A DNA stretch of 64,000 bases from Neomoorella thermoacetica (GCF_001875325.1 NZ_MDDC01000004.1:1-64000), one strand, 5' to 3'. Shown: positions 48,847 through 57,823, counted from the first letter of the stretch. Numbers and translations are program-made. Notes: a model not told the origin generated them from the letters alone.

Positions 48847-49230
48847 ATGAAGGTAGCTATTACGGCCCGGGGTAACGACCCTAAGGCAGAGGCCGATCCC
48901 CGTTTCGGGCGCTGCCAGTATTTTGTCATTGCCGATGTAGAAAAGGGTACCTTTGAAGCCATAGCCAACGCTAACCAGAATGCCGGCGGCGGGGCGGGCG
49001 TCGCTGCTGCCCAGGCCCTGGTCAATGCCGGCGTAGAAGTGGTCCTTACCGGCAATGTCGGGCCCAACGCCCTGCGGGTCTTGCAAGAAGCCGGGATAAA
49101 GGTTTACTCTACTGCAGCTCCTACGGTTCAGGCAGCGTTGCAGCAGTGGCAGGCCGGGGGCGTTTCCCCTTTATCCCGGGCAACAGTAGGATCTCACTTT
49201 GGAATGGGTCGAGGAGGTAACAAATGGTGA
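48847..49230 (+). CDS. NifX/NifB-type dinitrogenase Fe-Mo cofactor-binding family protein
   Basis: A 127-residue RNase H-like fold protein of the NifB/NifX family: MKVAITARGNDPKAEADPRF, then GRCQYFVIAD and VLTGNVGPNALRVLQEAGIK. No nitrogenase genes occur here. Such stand-alone proteins bind Fe, Mo or Mo-Cu clusters, as in the orange protein (ORP) of Desulfovibrio. The Gly-rich tail (FGMGRGGNKW) is typical. GGAGGGAGGCTGTCAGG precedes the ATG. Its end overlaps the next NifX-like gene. Confidence 0.88.
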   Translation: MKVAITARGNDPKAEADPRFGRCQYFVIADVEKGTFEAIANANQNAGGGAGVAAAQALVNAGVEVVLTGNVGPNALRVLQEAGIKVYSTAAPTVQAALQQWQAGGVSPLSRATVGSHFGMGRGGNKW

Positions 49231-49586
49231 AAATCGCAGTAGCAACCGAGGGGCAAATGGTAGCCGAGCACTTTGGCCATTGCTCCCAATACTCCCTTTT
49301 TGACATTGAAGGTGGAAAGGTAATAGGCAGGGAGGTTATCACCAATCCAGGGCACCAGCCGGGATTCCTGCCGGGTTTTCTGGCCGACCTGGGGGTCAAC
49401 TGCGTGATTGTCGGCGGCATCGGCGCCCGGGCGGTAGAACTGTTTGGCGCGAGGGGTATTGAAGTAATAACCGGCGCGAGCGGGCCTGTCGAGGAAGTTG
49501 TCAGCGCCTACCTGGGCGGTACCCTCAAAAGCGCAGGCAGTACCTGCAGCCATGATCATGAGGGACATGAGGGCTGCGAACATTAA
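49224..49586 (+). CDS. NifX-family protein with His/Cys-rich tail
   Basis: A 120-residue NifB/NifX-type protein: VKIAVATEGQMVAEHFGHCS, then CVIVGGIGARAVELFGARGI. The tail CSHDHEGHEGCEH is rich in His and Cys and may bind metal. The ATG overlaps the stop of the first NifX-like gene (ATGGTGA). It shares an operon with a ferredoxin and two MinD-like ATPases, an arrangement like ORP-complex operons. Confidence 0.88.
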   Translation: MVKIAVATEGQMVAEHFGHCSQYSLFDIEGGKVIGREVITNPGHQPGFLPGFLADLGVNCVIVGGIGARAVELFGARGIEVITGASGPVEEVVSAYLGGTLKSAGSTCSHDHEGHEGCEH

Positions 49587-49608
49587 AAATAGCGGGGAGA
49601 GTGGTAAT

Positions 49609-49779
49609 ATGGCCGCCAGGGTCGACGAGGATAAATGCACCGGCTGCGGCAGGTGCGCGGAAGTATGCCCGGTAGAAGCCATTACGTTAAAAGAGGTGGC
49701 GATTGTCGATCCCGATGAGTGCCTGGAGTGCGGCGCCTGCGTCGACGAATGCCCCAATGGAGCTATTAGCCTGGATTGA
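49609..49779 (+). CDS. 2[4Fe-4S] ferredoxin
   Basis: A 56-residue ferredoxin with two CxxCxxCxxxCP motifs (CTGCGRCAEVCP and CLECGACVDECP). It transfers low-potential electrons. The ATG at 49609 is behind GGGGAGAGTGGTAAT; an upstream in-frame ATG overlaps the NifX gene and has no site. Its position between NifX-like and MinD-ferredoxin genes suggests it works with them. Confidence 0.92.
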   Translation: MAARVDEDKCTGCGRCAEVCPVEAITLKEVAIVDPDECLECGACVDECPNGAISLD

Positions 49780-49782
49780 GGT

Positions 49783-50661
49783 GTGGTGAAGCTGATGCAT
49801 GTAGCAGTGGCCAGTGGTAAAGGAGGCACCGGTAAGACCACCATCGCCGTCAACCTGGCCCTGGCCCTGGCTGAGAAAATACCAGTCCAGGTCCTGGACT
49901 GCGATGTTGAGGAGCCTAACGCCCATCTCTTCCTGCAGCCGGTCTTTCAACAGGAAGAGCCTGTGACCCTGCCGGTCCCGGAAGTAGACAATGCCAGGTG
50001 CGATGGCTGTGGCAGGTGCAGCGAGGCCTGTGCCTTTCACGCCCTGGCCGTTGCCGGGGGCAGGGTGATCACCTTTCCAGAGATGTGCCACGGCTGCGGC
50101 GCTTGTATCGCCGCCTGCCCGCAGGGAGCCCTGGCGGAAAAGCCCCAACGCATCGGAGTGGTAGCCAGGGGCCGGGCGGGGAGGATTGACTTCGTCCAGG
50201 GCAAGATCGATGTAGGAGTACCCCTGGCGCCGCCGGTTATCAGGGCGGTGAAAAAGCAGGCCCGTGGCGAGGGATTGACTCTCCTGGACGCGCCGCCGGG
50301 CACTTCCTGCCCGGTGGTAGCTGCTGTGAAGGATTGCAACTTTTGCCTGCTGGTGACGGAGCCCACCCCCTTCGGCCTCAACGACCTCCGCCTCGCCGTC
50401 GGTATGGTCCGGGAACTGGGTATTCCCTTTGCCGTGGTTATCAACCGGTCCACCCTGGGGGACCTGCGGGTGGAACGTTACTGCCGCCATGAGGGTATCC
50501 CGGTCCTGCTGAAAATCCCCTTTAATAAGAAGTACGCCGCTACCTACGCCCGGGGCAAATGCCTGGTACAAGAATACCCGGAGTGGGCACCGGCCTTTGC
50601 CGGCCTCTGGCGGGAAATAGAGAGGTTGGTGGCACGACATGCAGGAATTGCTGGTAATTAG
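49783..50661 (+). CDS. MinD-superfamily P-loop ATPase with inserted 2[4Fe-4S] ferredoxin domain
   Basis: A 292-residue deviant-Walker ATPase (HVAVASGKGGTGKTTIAVNL). A ferredoxin module is inserted at about residues 68-110 (CDGCGRCSEACAFHAL, CHGCGACIAACPQGAL). The switch regions LLDAPPGTSCPVVAAV and VTEPTPFGLNDL match COG1149 proteins, which pair with NifX-type proteins in ORP-like complexes. The GTG at 49783 or ATG at 49795 may start it. It overlaps the second copy downstream by 23 bases. Confidence 0.9.
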   Translation: MVKLMHVAVASGKGGTGKTTIAVNLALALAEKIPVQVLDCDVEEPNAHLFLQPVFQQEEPVTLPVPEVDNARCDGCGRCSEACAFHALAVAGGRVITFPEMCHGCGACIAACPQGALAEKPQRIGVVARGRAGRIDFVQGKIDVGVPLAPPVIRAVKKQARGEGLTLLDAPPGTSCPVVAAVKDCNFCLLVTEPTPFGLNDLRLAVGMVRELGIPFAVVINRSTLGDLRVERYCRHEGIPVLLKIPFNKKYAATYARGKCLVQEYPEWAPAFAGLWREIERLVARHAGIAGN

Positions 50662-51517
50662 CGGCAAGGGCGGGACGGGCAAAACATCCATTGTTGCCGC
50701 CCTGGCCGCCCTGGCTGAAGATAAAGTCCTGGCCGACTGCGACGTCGACGCCGCCGACCTGCACCTGCTCCTGCGGCCGGAGGTGGAAAGCGTCAATGAG
50801 TTTTACGGTTCAAATAAAGCCGTAATTGACGTCAGGATTTGCACCGGGTGCGGGCGATGCCTGGAGGTTTGCCGCTATGAGGCCATTAAGGAGTTCCGGG
50901 TAAACCCGGTCTTTTGCGAAGGCTGCGGTGCCTGCAAACTGGCCTGCGCGGCCGGGGCCATTACCATGGAACCGAACCTGGCGGGGTACTGGTATATTTC
51001 CGATACCCCTTACGGCCCCCTGGTCCATGCCCAGTTGGGTATAGCCGAAGATAATTCCGGCAAACTGGTAACGCTGGTGCGCCAGGAGGCCCGGCGCCTG
51101 GCGCAAGAAAACAATGCCTCGCTGATTATTACCGACGGCCCGCCAGGCATTGGCTGCCCGGTCATCTCCTCCCTGGCGGGAGTGACCCTGGCCCTGGTAG
51201 TGACCGAGCCCACGGTCGCCGGCCGGCACGACCTGGAACGGGTTTTAAGTCTCGCCAGCCATTTTAAAGTACCGGTAACAGTTTGTATTAATAAATACGA
51301 CCTGGCCCCGGAGAAGACCAGGGAAATAGAGGACTACTGCCACAATGCCGCCATCACCATCGCCGGGAAAATCCCCTTTGATATCGACGTGGCCAGGGCC
51401 CTGGTAAATGCAGTGCCCCTGACGGCCTGTTCAAGCGGCGCGGCGGCCAGGGCCGTCAGGGCCTTGTGGGACAGTCTCCAGGTACACCTGGAAAGGTTGA
51501 AAAAATCACTATCTTAA
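50639..51517 (+). CDS. MinD-superfamily P-loop ATPase with inserted ferredoxin domain, second copy
   Basis: The second, divergent copy (292 residues): LLVISGKGGTGKTSIVAALA, cluster motifs CTGCGRCLEVCRYEAI and CEGCGACKLACAAGAI, and ITDGPPGIGCPVISSL. The two probably form a heterodimer, as suggested for ORP3/ORP4 proteins of Desulfovibrio. The ATG lies inside the end of the first gene. Likely role: ATP-dependent assembly or reduction of a metal cluster held by the NifX-like proteins; this is inference. Confidence 0.9.
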   Translation: MQELLVISGKGGTGKTSIVAALAALAEDKVLADCDVDAADLHLLLRPEVESVNEFYGSNKAVIDVRICTGCGRCLEVCRYEAIKEFRVNPVFCEGCGACKLACAAGAITMEPNLAGYWYISDTPYGPLVHAQLGIAEDNSGKLVTLVRQEARRLAQENNASLIITDGPPGIGCPVISSLAGVTLALVVTEPTVAGRHDLERVLSLASHFKVPVTVCINKYDLAPEKTREIEDYCHNAAITIAGKIPFDIDVARALVNAVPLTACSSGAAARAVRALWDSLQVHLERLKKSLS

Positions 51518-51740
51518 CCCGGATACCGCCGTCATTATATCGCCCTGGTCCATTATAACCGCCTTTAAGGGGCGGTTTTCTTTTAGGACAGGAACACCCG
51601 GCCCCCGGCCGACATAGCCTAATACCAGAAAGTTGCCTGCCGGCAAGGGTTTAAGAAAAAGGCAAAGATCTACGTTGCCAGCAACAGGATACTCTTTCTG
51701 GAGTAGGCTTTTAAATAAAAGGTTAACAGGAGGGAGAGTA

Positions 51741-52034
51741 ATGGCTGGTGGGTCAATTACCAGTCTCAGCAACCTGGAACCGGGTGCTTTTGGTGAGGTC
51801 GTATTGCTGCAGGCCAGGGGCCTTGCCCGTCGCCGTCTCCTTGACCTGGGCCTGGTACCCGGGACCAGGGTGGAAGTCCTGCGCCGCAGCCCCGGCGGCG
51901 ATCCCACGGCTTTCTGGATCCGGGGGACGACCATCGCTTTACGCCGGGAAGAGGGGTGCCAGGTCCTGGTAATGCCGGTTTTTAATAGGGGTGGTCAGAG
52001 TGGGACTGACAAAGCGGGCCGCGGGCCGCAATGA
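51741..52034 (+). CDS. feoA: FeoA family protein
   Basis: A 97-residue FeoA-type SH3 protein: GAFGEVVLLQARGLARRRLL, then DLGLVPGTRVEVL. The ATG at 51741 follows GGAGGGAGAGTA. It precedes and overlaps the G-domain half of a split FeoB, so it belongs to a second ferrous iron system. It differs from the FeoA at 11945 mainly in its charged, extended tail. Confidence 0.85.
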   Translation: MAGGSITSLSNLEPGAFGEVVLLQARGLARRRLLDLGLVPGTRVEVLRRSPGGDPTAFWIRGTTIALRREEGCQVLVMPVFNRGGQSGTDKAGRGPQ

Positions 52035-52794
52035 CAATGACCTGCGGGAAGATTTCTTCCCGCCAGGGATGACCGGTTATCTCATCGCCCTGGCCGGTAA
52101 CCCCAATGCCGGCAAGAGTACGGTCTTTAACGCCCTTACAGGTTTAAGACAGCATACCGGCAACTGGCCCGGGAAAACAGTTCTCCTGGCCCGGGGCACT
52201 TACAGCCACCGGGGAGAGACCTTTACCCTGGTGGACCTCCCGGGGACCTATTCTTTACTGGCTACTTCCCTTGAGGAACAGGTGGCCCGGGATTTTATCT
52301 GCTTCGGTAACCCCACGGTCACCGCCGTGGTTGTCGACGCCACCTGTCTGGAACGAAACCTCAACCTGGTCCTCCAGGTAATGGAGGTCACAACCAGGGT
52401 GGTAGTTTGCCTGAACCTCATGGACGAAGCCCGGCGCAAAAATATAGAGGTCGACATCCCGGCCCTCGCCCGGGAACTGGGGGTGCCGGTGGTGCCGGCG
52501 GCGGCCCGCAGCGGCGAAGGCCTCTTAGAATTGAAGGAAGTGATTTGCGGGGTGGCCGCCGGGACCATCTCTACTGATCCCCGCCCGGTAGTTTACGATG
52601 AAGACATCGAAAGGGCCGCCGGCCGGCTGGCAAGGGAGTTACGGCCGCTGCTTAAGGGGCGGGTGAATGCCCGCTGGGTAGCCCTGCGCCTGCTGGAGGG
52701 GGATGAGGGGATCTTGACGGCACTGCAACGACACCTGGGGGTCCCGGTCTCCCAATTAGAACTTAAACTGCGACTAAAAGGGGTGCCGGCCTGA
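51991..52794 (+). CDS. FeoB N-terminal GTPase domain (split FeoB)
   Basis: A 267-residue protein corresponding to the G domain and helical region of FeoB: G1 GNPNAGKST (about 36-44), GLRQHTGNWPGKTV, G3 [10 protein letters not shown]4 NLMDEA. It ends before any membrane segment. The start is uncertain: GTG 51991, GTG 52000 or ATG 52069, the last giving MTGYLIALAGNP as in most FeoB. The stop TGA overlaps the ATG of the membrane half, so the two are co-translated. Confidence 0.88.
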   Translation: MVRVGLTKRAAGRNDNDLREDFFPPGMTGYLIALAGNPNAGKSTVFNALTGLRQHTGNWPGKTVLLARGTYSHRGETFTLVDLPGTYSLLATSLEEQVARDFICFGNPTVTAVVVDATCLERNLNLVLQVMEVTTRVVVCLNLMDEARRKNIEVDIPALARELGVPVVPAAARSGEGLLELKEVICGVAAGTISTDPRPVVYDEDIERAAGRLARELRPLLKGRVNARWVALRLLEGDEGILTALQRHLGVPVSQLELKLRLKGVPA

Positions 52795-54164
52795 TGGTTA
52801 GGATGTGTTCCGGGAGCTTGACGGAGGGGCTGGAGGAGGACTTGCGGGACAGGGTTGTAACCGCCCTTTATGCCCGGGCGGAGGGCATCGCTGCCCGGGT
52901 CGTTAAAAAGAACCCTTCCCCGCGTAGTGACTGGGACCGGCGGTTGGACGCCGTTTTAACTTCCCGGCTGTGGGGTTATCCCTTAATGCTGATCCTGCTG
53001 GCTGCCGTTTTCTGGCTTACTGTTAGCGGTGCCAACTACCCGTCGGCTCTCTTAGGCCGGATCCTCTTCGGTTTCCAGGATATCCTGTCGGGCTTATTCG
53101 TCCGGCTGGGGGCACCGGACTGGTTGCACGGCATCCTTGTCCTGGGGATGTACCGTACCCTGGCCTGGGTGGTTTCTGTAATGCTGCCTCCTATGGCCAT
53201 TTTCTTCCCCCTGTTTACCCTGCTGGAAGACCTGGGTTACCTCCCCCGGGTGGCCTTTAACCTGGATAACCTCTTTCACAGGGCCGGCGCCCACGGGAAA
53301 CAGGCCCTGACCATGTGTATGGGCTTCGGCTGCAATGCCGCCGGCGTTATCGGCTGTCGTATCATCGAATCGCCCCGGGAGCGTTTAATCGCCATCCTGA
53401 CCAATAACTTCGCTCCCTGTAACGGTCGCTTTCCGACCCTGATAGCCCTGGCCACCATTTTTCTAGGCGGCCTTGTCGCCCCGTCCGGCAGGGCAGCCGT
53501 GGCCGCCCTCAGTGTCGCCGGGACTGTTTTACTGGGGATACTCCTGATGTTTCTCACTTCCTGGTTCCTCTCCCGGACGATTCTAAAGGGAGTGCCCTCG
53601 TCCTTTACCCTGGAACTCCCTCCTTACCGGCCGCCCCAGGTCCTGCGGGTCATTGTCCGTTCCTTCTTTGACCGCACCATCTTCGTCCTGGCCCGGGCCG
53701 TCGTCGTTGCCGCCCCGGCCGGGGCCTTCACCTGGGCCCTGGCCAATATCCACGTGGGAGGGGCCAGTATTATCGCCCACCTGGCCGGGTGGTTACAGCC
53801 CCTGGGGCGGGCCGTAGGCCTGGACGGCTATATCCTCCTGGCCTTCATCCTGGGCCTGCCGGCCAACGAGATTGTCATTCCTATTTTACTCATGGGTTAC
53901 CTGGCGACGAGCACGCTGACCGACCTGGATAGCCTGGCGGCCCTGGGCAACGTGCTCACCAGCCACGGCTGGTCCACCGTCACCGCCCTGAATACGATGC
54001 TCTTTTCCCTCCTGCACTGGCCCTGCACTACCACCCTGCTGACTATATATAAGGAAACTAAGGGCCTGCGATGGCCCCTGCTGGCGGCGTTAATCCCTAC
54101 CGCCCTGGGCCTTTTAGCCTGCTTCCTGGTAAAGACGCTGGCAAACCTGGCCGGCCTTTTCTAA
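52794..54164 (+). CDS. FeoB C-terminal membrane domain (split FeoB)
   Basis: A 456-residue polytopic protein matching the Gate and FeoB_C membrane region of FeoB. Family motifs are MCMGFGCNAAGVIGCRIIES, NFAPCNGRFPTLIALA and LPANEIVIPILLMGY. It lacks a G domain, which is supplied by the preceding overlapping gene. The window also contains a full-length FeoB at 12316. A split FeoB is rare and may carry another metal. Confidence 0.88.
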   Translation: MVRMCSGSLTEGLEEDLRDRVVTALYARAEGIAARVVKKNPSPRSDWDRRLDAVLTSRLWGYPLMLILLAAVFWLTVSGANYPSALLGRILFGFQDILSGLFVRLGAPDWLHGILVLGMYRTLAWVVSVMLPPMAIFFPLFTLLEDLGYLPRVAFNLDNLFHRAGAHGKQALTMCMGFGCNAAGVIGCRIIESPRERLIAILTNNFAPCNGRFPTLIALATIFLGGLVAPSGRAAVAALSVAGTVLLGILLMFLTSWFLSRTILKGVPSSFTLELPPYRPPQVLRVIVRSFFDRTIFVLARAVVVAAPAGAFTWALANIHVGGASIIAHLAGWLQPLGRAVGLDGYILLAFILGLPANEIVIPILLMGYLATSTLTDLDSLAALGNVLTSHGWSTVTALNTMLFSLLHWPCTTTLLTIYKETKGLRWPLLAALIPTALGLLACFLVKTLANLAGLF

Positions 54165-54199
54165 AGAAGATGTGGCTGCAGCCCGCCCCGGGGCCAGCG

Positions 54200-54673
54200 T
54201 TAGTCGCTGCTGTGGCGGAACAACCAGGCCCTCAGGTCCTCCAGCCTTTCCCCTTCAGGATACTTGTTGAGGCGGTTCATGGCCAGGAGTTCATCCAGGT
54301 ATTCAGGATGGGCACGGAAATACTGGACCAGATTGCGGAAAAGGCACATGGTTGGCGGGGTAATATAGTGCTCGATGCCTTCAACCTGTTCTTCAACCCC
54401 TACCCGGGCGTTGAAGAGGGTGAGGAAGTCTTTTAACATCTCGTCGCGCCAGACGAGGAAATAACCCGTACGCCTTCCCTTATCGGTCAGGGCGATATGC
54501 CGGTATTTTTCATAGATGACAAAGCCGCCTTCGTGAAGCTTCTGGATCATCCGGGTGACGGACGAGGGCTGGATATTCAAGGCGCCGGCCAGGTCGACGG
54601 CCCGCACATACCCCTTCTCCTGGATTATCCGGTAGATCATTTCCAGGTAGTCCTCCATGCTTTCGGTTAACAT
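54200..54673 (-). CDS. mntR: MntR/DtxR-family metal-dependent repressor
   Basis: A 157-residue repressor of the DtxR/MntR type: SMEDYLEMIYRIIQEKGYVR and QPSSVTRMIQKLHEGGFVIY make the winged helix; HYITPPTMCLFRNLVQYF forms part of the dimer and metal region. There is no SH3 domain, as in MntR. The ATG at 54673 follows GGAGGGAGGACC; a longer in-frame extension to 54769 lacks a site. It is convergent with the split feoB genes and a likely regulator of them or of manganese import. Confidence 0.85.
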   Translation of the reverse strand: MLTESMEDYLEMIYRIIQEKGYVRAVDLAGALNIQPSSVTRMIQKLHEGGFVIYEKYRHIALTDKGRRTGYFLVWRDEMLKDFLTLFNARVGVEEQVEGIEHYITPPTMCLFRNLVQYFRAHPEYLDELLAMNRLNKYPEGERLEDLRAWLFRHSSD

Positions 54674-54890
54674 GGTCCTCCCTCCGGCAAGTGTTTCTCT
54701 GTCTCTAAACTTTATGCCGGCGGGCACATTTTTTAGACCGGGGTCAAAAAAGCTACTCTTAACCGGCAAAACTATAACAAAAAGGCATACTATGGATACA
54801 GGGCAACCAGGAACAACATAGAATAATATACACGGATAATAACTCCGGCCCTGCCCGGGCCGTAGAAAGAGAAAGCAGAGGAATATATTG

Positions 54891-56042
54891 ATGATTTATC
54901 TCAATAATGCCGCCACCTCCTGGCCCAAGCCGGAGACTGTTTACCAGGCCCACGACGCTTATCTGCGCCATCTAAGCGGCAGCGTCAACCGCGGCGCCGG
55001 CGGGGCCTCCCTGGACGCCGGCCGGGCGGTCCTGGAGACCAGGGAACTCCTGGCGGGTTTCTTTAACATCCGCGAACCGGAGCAGGTCATCTTCACCCCC
55101 AACGCCACCGAAGCCCTCAACCTGGCCCTCCAGGGGTTGCTGGAGCCGGGAGACCACGTGGTTATCAGCAGCCTGGAGCATAATGCCGTGGCGCGGCCCC
55201 TGCATGCCCTGCAGGAAAAGGGGGTCGAGTATACCATCGTCAACTGCGACTCCCGGGGCCGCCTCAATCCCGGCGATGTGGAAAGAGCCATCGGCCCCCG
55301 GACCAGGTTGATTTGCCTGACCCACGCCTCCAACGTAACCGGTACCATCCTGCCTGTCAACGAAGTGGGGGAGATCGCCCGGCGGCATCATCTCCAGTAC
55401 CTGGTGGATACGGCCCAGACGGCGGGGGAAATCCCCGTGGATGTGGAGGCGGCCGGGATTACCCTGCTGGCCTTCACCGGCCACAAAGGCCTGCTGGGCC
55501 CCCCTGGAACCGGCGGGCTTTATATCCGTTACCCGGATGCCATCCGGCCCCTGATTTATGGCGGGACGGGTAGCAGGTCCGAACACCTCACCCAGCCGGA
55601 GGTGCTGCCTGATAAGTATGAGAGCGGTACCGTCAATGCCCCGGCCATAGCCGCCCTGGGGGCGGGGGTAAGGTTTATCCGGGAGACGGGTTTGAACAAT
55701 ATCCGCCGCCATACCATGGAGTTGACGGCCCGCCTCCTGGAGGGGCTGCGCCGCCTGCCTGGGGTAACCCTTTATGGCCCCCCGGATTCGGGGGAGCGGG
55801 TACCGGTGGTCTCATTAAATATACGCGGCCTCTCTCCCGGGGAGGCCAGTGCCTGGCTGGCGGACCACTATGATATTGTCACCCGCCCGGGGCTCCATTG
55901 CGCCCCCCTGGCCCACCAAACCATCGGCACCCTGCAGACGGGCACCCTGCGCCTGAGCCCGGGCTTCTTTAACACCGCCGCCGAAATCGAGGCCGCCCTG
56001 GCAGCAATTAAAGAATTGACGGAGGTCATCCAGGGTGAATGA
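54891..56042 (+). CDS. Cysteine desulfurase family protein (class V aminotransferase fold)
   Basis: PLP enzyme of 383 residues: MIYLNNAATSWPKPETVYQA, PNATEALNLALQGLLEPGDH, and the PLP-lysine region AFTGHKGLLGPPGTGGLYIR. The late motif RPGLHCAPLAHQTIGTLQTG carries the catalytic Cys. It belongs to the group often paired with DUF3343, thought to mobilise sulfur or selenium from cysteine or selenocysteine. The DUF3343 gene overlaps its stop. The start is ATG 54891, with AGAGGAAT as a weak site. Confidence 0.9.
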   Translation: MIYLNNAATSWPKPETVYQAHDAYLRHLSGSVNRGAGGASLDAGRAVLETRELLAGFFNIREPEQVIFTPNATEALNLALQGLLEPGDHVVISSLEHNAVARPLHALQEKGVEYTIVNCDSRGRLNPGDVERAIGPRTRLICLTHASNVTGTILPVNEVGEIARRHHLQYLVDTAQTAGEIPVDVEAAGITLLAFTGHKGLLGPPGTGGLYIRYPDAIRPLIYGGTGSRSEHLTQPEVLPDKYESGTVNAPAIAALGAGVRFIRETGLNNIRRHTMELTARLLEGLRRLPGVTLYGPPDSGERVPVVSLNIRGLSPGEASAWLADHYDIVTRPGLHCAPLAHQTIGTLQTGTLRLSPGFFNTAAEIEAALAAIKELTEVIQGE

Positions 56043-56298
56043 ACTGGTTCTTTTGACCTTTCCTTCCATCTTCTACGCCCTCAGGGCGGAAAAGGTTGTC
56101 CAGGGGGCCGGCCTCAGGGGCCGGCTGATCCCCGTGCCCCGGGAACTGAGTTCCCTCTGTGGCCTGGCCCTGGAACTGGACCCCGCAGAAGCCGGCCGGG
56201 CCCTGTACCTGCTCCAGGCGACCGGCATTGTGCCGGAAAGGAAGGTGCGGGCGGTAAAGGAAGGGCCCTGCCTGAAGAACATTAGCGATATACTTTAA
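56035..56298 (+). CDS. DUF3343 putative Se/S carrier protein
   Basis: An 87-residue protein of the DUF3343 family (LVLLTFPSIFYALRAEKVVQ, IPVPRELSSLCGLALELDP) with candidate carrier Cys42. The family is annotated as a putative Se/S carrier and co-occurs with YedE-type selenium genes. The GTG start overlaps the cysteine desulfurase stop. It would accept S or Se from the desulfurase; this is inferred from context. Confidence 0.82.
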   Translation: MNELVLLTFPSIFYALRAEKVVQGAGLRGRLIPVPRELSSLCGLALELDPAEAGRALYLLQATGIVPERKVRAVKEGPCLKNISDIL

Positions 56299-56303
56299 AG
56301 AAA

Positions 56304-56332
56304 AGGCGCCCACCTGTAATACAGGTGAGCGC
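56304..56332. terminator. Bidirectional terminator between DUF3343 and thiC
   Basis: GGCGC-C-CACCTGT and ACAGGTG-A-GCGCC pair with one mismatch around AAT. It lies between convergent genes and can serve both. Confidence 0.7.
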
Positions 56333-56362
56333 CCTGAATTATCTCAGGGGATATGAACGTCC

Positions 56363-57661
56363 TTAACACGTTTCTGACGGTTTCTCCAGGTATTCCCCTA
56401 CCAGGCGCATGGCGCAGAAGTCACCACACATCGAGCAGGCAACGGCCCCCTCGTCGTTGCGGGCCCGGCGGTACTGCCTGGCCTTTTCCGGGTCCAGGGC
56501 CAGCTCTATCTGGCGCTGCCAATCCAGGGCCTTGCGGGCGCGGGCCATCTCCCGGTCCCACTCCCAGGCTCCGGGCAGGCCCTTGGCCAGGTCGGCGGCA
56601 TGGCCGGCAATGCGGGCGGCGATCACTCCTTCCCGTACATCGGCCAGGGTGGGCAGGCCCAGGTGTTCGGCCGGGGTAACGTAGCAGATAAAATCGGCCC
56701 CGGCAGCAGCCGCCAGGGCACCGCCGATGGCGGCAGTCAGGTGATCGTATCCCGGCGCGACGTCAGTTACCAGGGGTCCCAGGACGTAGAAGGGCGCCTC
56801 GTGGCAGAGGCGTTTCTCCAGGAGGATATTGGCCTGGATCTGGTTTAAAGGTACGTGTCCCGGTCCTTCCACCATGGCCTGGACGCCGGCTTCCCGGGCG
56901 CGATCCACCAGCTCACCCAGGATAATCAACTCCTGGATCTGGGCCCGATCGGTGGCGTCAGCCAGGCAACCCGGCCGCAGGCCGTCGCCCAGGCTTAAGG
57001 TGACATCATACCTCCGGGCGATCTCCAGCAGGCGGTCGTAATGGGCGTAGAGGGGATTCTCCTGTTCATTATGGAGCATCCAGCCTGTCAGGAAGGAACC
57101 GCCCCGGCTGACGATATCCGCCAGGCGGCCCTCGCGGCGCAGGCGTTCTACTACCTCCATGGTAACACCGCAGTGTACGGTAATAAAATCAACACCGTCT
57201 TCAGCCTGCATTTCGATAACCCGGAAGAGGTCATCAACGGTCATTTTTACCAGGGCGCCGTATTTCTCCTGGGCTTCCACCGTGGCCTGGTAAATGGGCA
57301 CAGTCCCTACGGCCGCCGGCGAACGGGCAATGACCTGGCGCCGGCATTCGTTAATGTCACCGCCGGTACTCAGGTCCATGACGGCATCTGCCCCGGCGTC
57401 CAGGGCCACCTGTAGCTTCTCCAGCTCGGCGGCGATATCCGGGTAGTCCGTGGAGGTACCCAGATTGGCGTTAACCTTGGTCCTTAACCCCCTGCCAATA
57501 CCGCATGGTTGGAGTTTATGGTGATTTTTATTGACTGGTATCACAACCCGGCCGGCGGCTACCTCTGCCATCAGGTCCTCTACACGCACCTTCTCCCGGG
57601 CCGCTACCTGTTCCATCGCCCGCGTCACCTGGCCCACCTGGGCTGCTTCCAGTTGCGTCAT
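56363..57661 (-). CDS. thiC: Phosphomethylpyrimidine synthase ThiC
   Basis: Radical SAM enzyme converting aminoimidazole ribotide to the thiamine pyrimidine (HMP-P). The C-terminal cluster motif [12 protein letters not shown] (CxxCxxxxC) and core segments [24 protein letters not shown] and [12 protein letters not shown] are present. Length (432 residues) is typical of the short ThiC form. The ATG at 57661 is nine bases after AAGGAGG; ATG 57670 abuts that site. A TPP riboswitch and terminator precede it. Confidence 0.96.
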   Translation of the reverse strand: MTQLEAAQVGQVTRAMEQVAAREKVRVEDLMAEVAAGRVVIPVNKNHHKLQPCGIGRGLRTKVNANLGTSTDYPDIAAELEKLQVALDAGADAVMDLSTGGDINECRRQVIARSPAAVGTVPIYQATVEAQEKYGALVKMTVDDLFRVIEMQAEDGVDFITVHCGVTMEVVERLRREGRLADIVSRGGSFLTGWMLHNEQENPLYAHYDRLLEIARRYDVTLSLGDGLRPGCLADATDRAQIQELIILGELVDRAREAGVQAMVEGPGHVPLNQIQANILLEKRLCHEAPFYVLGPLVTDVAPGYDHLTAAIGGALAAAAGADFICYVTPAEHLGLPTLADVREGVIAARIAGHAADLAKGLPGAWEWDREMARARKALDWQRQIELALDPEKARQYRRARNDEGAVACSMCGDFCAMRLVGEYLEKPSETC

Positions 57662-57690
57662 TGACCTCATCCTCCTTAAATCCTGGTATA

Positions 57691-57717
57691 AAAAATCACC
57701 TGCGGCAAGCAGGTGAT
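57691..57717 (-). terminator. TPP riboswitch terminator
   Basis: On the minus strand ATCACCTGC and GCAGGTGAT pair around TTGCC, followed by TTTTTATA. It lies between the TPP aptamer and thiC. Confidence 0.85.
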
Positions 57718-57720
57718 CTC

Positions 57721-57823
57721 CGGCAACTTCGGTCCCCACTTCCCTACGCTGGTATGACCCAGATCAGGTTCCAAGGGTTAGTGCTGCAGCACTTCTCAGC
57801 CCGTAAGGGCACCCCCGGGGTAA
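57721..57823 (-). promoter_or_regulatory. TPP (THI-box) riboswitch
   Basis: On the minus strand: GGGGTGCCC, GGGCTGAGAAG, ACCCTTGGAACCTGATCTGG, GTCATACCAGCGTAGGGAAG. These are the standard conserved blocks of the TPP aptamer. It controls thiC by attenuation. Confidence 0.95.

Noticed and set aside
49687-50796. Long open frame of 369 codons on the minus strand
   Set aside because: It is antisense to the two MinD-ferredoxin genes, which have complete family motifs. Its translation is low in recognisable domains and arises from GC-rich third positions.
54971-55712. Minus-strand frame opposite the cysteine desulfurase gene
   Set aside because: The plus strand carries the PLP-lysine and catalytic Cys motifs; the opposite frame has no domain.
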